Assembly (NCBI GenBank): GCA_964455705.1
Contig: CAYVYM010000007.1
Location: 1 to 64,000, forward strand
From: SR-FBR-E99 sp964455705
GTDB lineage: Bacteria > Bacteroidota > Bacteroidia > Bacteroidales > VadinHA17
Length of the DNA: 64,000 nt
Reading direction: 5' to 3'
The notes beneath the pieces were generated by a model. The model searched no databases, had not been told where the DNA came from, and worked only from the letters and a program-made list of their open reading frames with translations. Each line of letters opens with the position of its first letter. Within the stretch, counting starts at the first letter, position 1. The translations under genes and the position numbers were made by a program. Positions 63,784-64,000 of this stretch are shown here, in pieces.

Positions 63784-64000
63784 TCATGCATTCACGATGG
63801 GGGCACGCTCGAAGGGAGCACCCCTGTCAAAGGGATAGCGGTAGGTTATATGTGTCTTGATGATTTTGGCGCCTATCTGGTCAAGCAGGTGCATCATTGA
63901 CGGGTTGAAGTCGCCTATCCAGTTGAACTCAAGCTCTTTATAAGGAAATTTTTCAGACAGCGCAAGCTTTGCGAATGACATTATCAGGGCCCCTTCCACC
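63784..64000 (-). CDS. C-terminal end of a GNAT-like protein (5' end outside window)
   Basis: The frame is open to the window edge, so only the last ~72 residues are seen. The blocks ELEFNWIGDFNPSMMHLLDQ and GAKIIKTHITYRYPFDR resemble the end of a Bacteroidota family of GNAT-fold hypothetical proteins. The first visible Met is not a reliable start. The activity is unknown. Confidence 0.6.
   Translation of the reverse strand, partial: VEGALIMSFAKLALSEKFPYKELEFNWIGDFNPSMMHLLDQIGAKIIKTHITYRYPFDRGAPFERAPIVNA

Overview
The window is chromosomal DNA from a member of the Bacteroidota, most likely a Bacteroidales/Marinilabiliales-type anaerobe. The evidence is three secreted proteins with type IX secretion (T9SS) C-terminal signals, including a 5,598-residue Ig/PKD adhesin-like protein. 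There is also a GldA-like ATPase, and most upstream regions carry a Bacteroidota -7 promoter element (TAnnTTTG). No rRNA, tRNA, CRISPR array, IS element or phage gene was recognised.

Layout. (1) 1-12474: one tightly packed + strand surface-glycan operon. It holds a partial GT2, a T9SS cargo protein, a GT4, a Wzy/ligase-like membrane protein, an asparagine-synthase-like protein, two ATP-grasp proteins, a second GT4, a FemAB/GNAT-like transferase, a DUF354 protein and a polysaccharide deacetylase. (2) 12605-29401: the giant repetitive T9SS type B protein, followed by two related palindromic hairpins. (3) 29536-32717, - strand: a 59-residue peptide gene with its own promoter, and a 913-residue beta-helix T9SS protein. 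(4) 32946-35965, + strand: a peptide-type ABC exporter and an NTP_transf_5 nucleotidyltransferase. (5) 36328-43228: cysS, ispG, RNase R (opposite strand), a PqqD-like protein and an HprK-like kinase fused to an S26 peptidase. (6) 43295-49618: the methionine/SAM block metH-metF, a REP-like element, a probable SAM-II riboswitch and metK. (7) 49743-52701: an AAA ATPase, a GldA-like ATPase and a universal stress protein, separated by degenerate repeat tracts. (8) 52897-56398, + strand: asnS, rpoN and a PAP2-like membrane protein. (9) 56375-62611, - strand: a seven-gene run from rbfA through a methyltransferase, a LolC/E-type permease, a DUF4296 lipoprotein, an amidohydrolase and a radical SAM protein to a GT-B glycosyltransferase. 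(10) trpS, and a gene cut by the window end.

How the genes work together. The first operon looks like synthesis of an exported glycan that may carry amide-linked substituents, because four different amide-forming or acyl-transferring folds occur in one transcription unit. metH, metF and metK close the methyl cycle, and metK appears to be controlled by SAM.

The most interesting possibility is a dispersed RiPP-type (ribosomally made, modified peptide) pathway. Its parts would be a PqqD-like recognition protein, a kinase-peptidase fusion, an ABC exporter, an NTP_transf_5 protein, and a small peptide with a YxxP motif near its N-terminus and a Ser-rich tail ending in Ser. The parts are seen in the sequence; that they form one pathway is inference.
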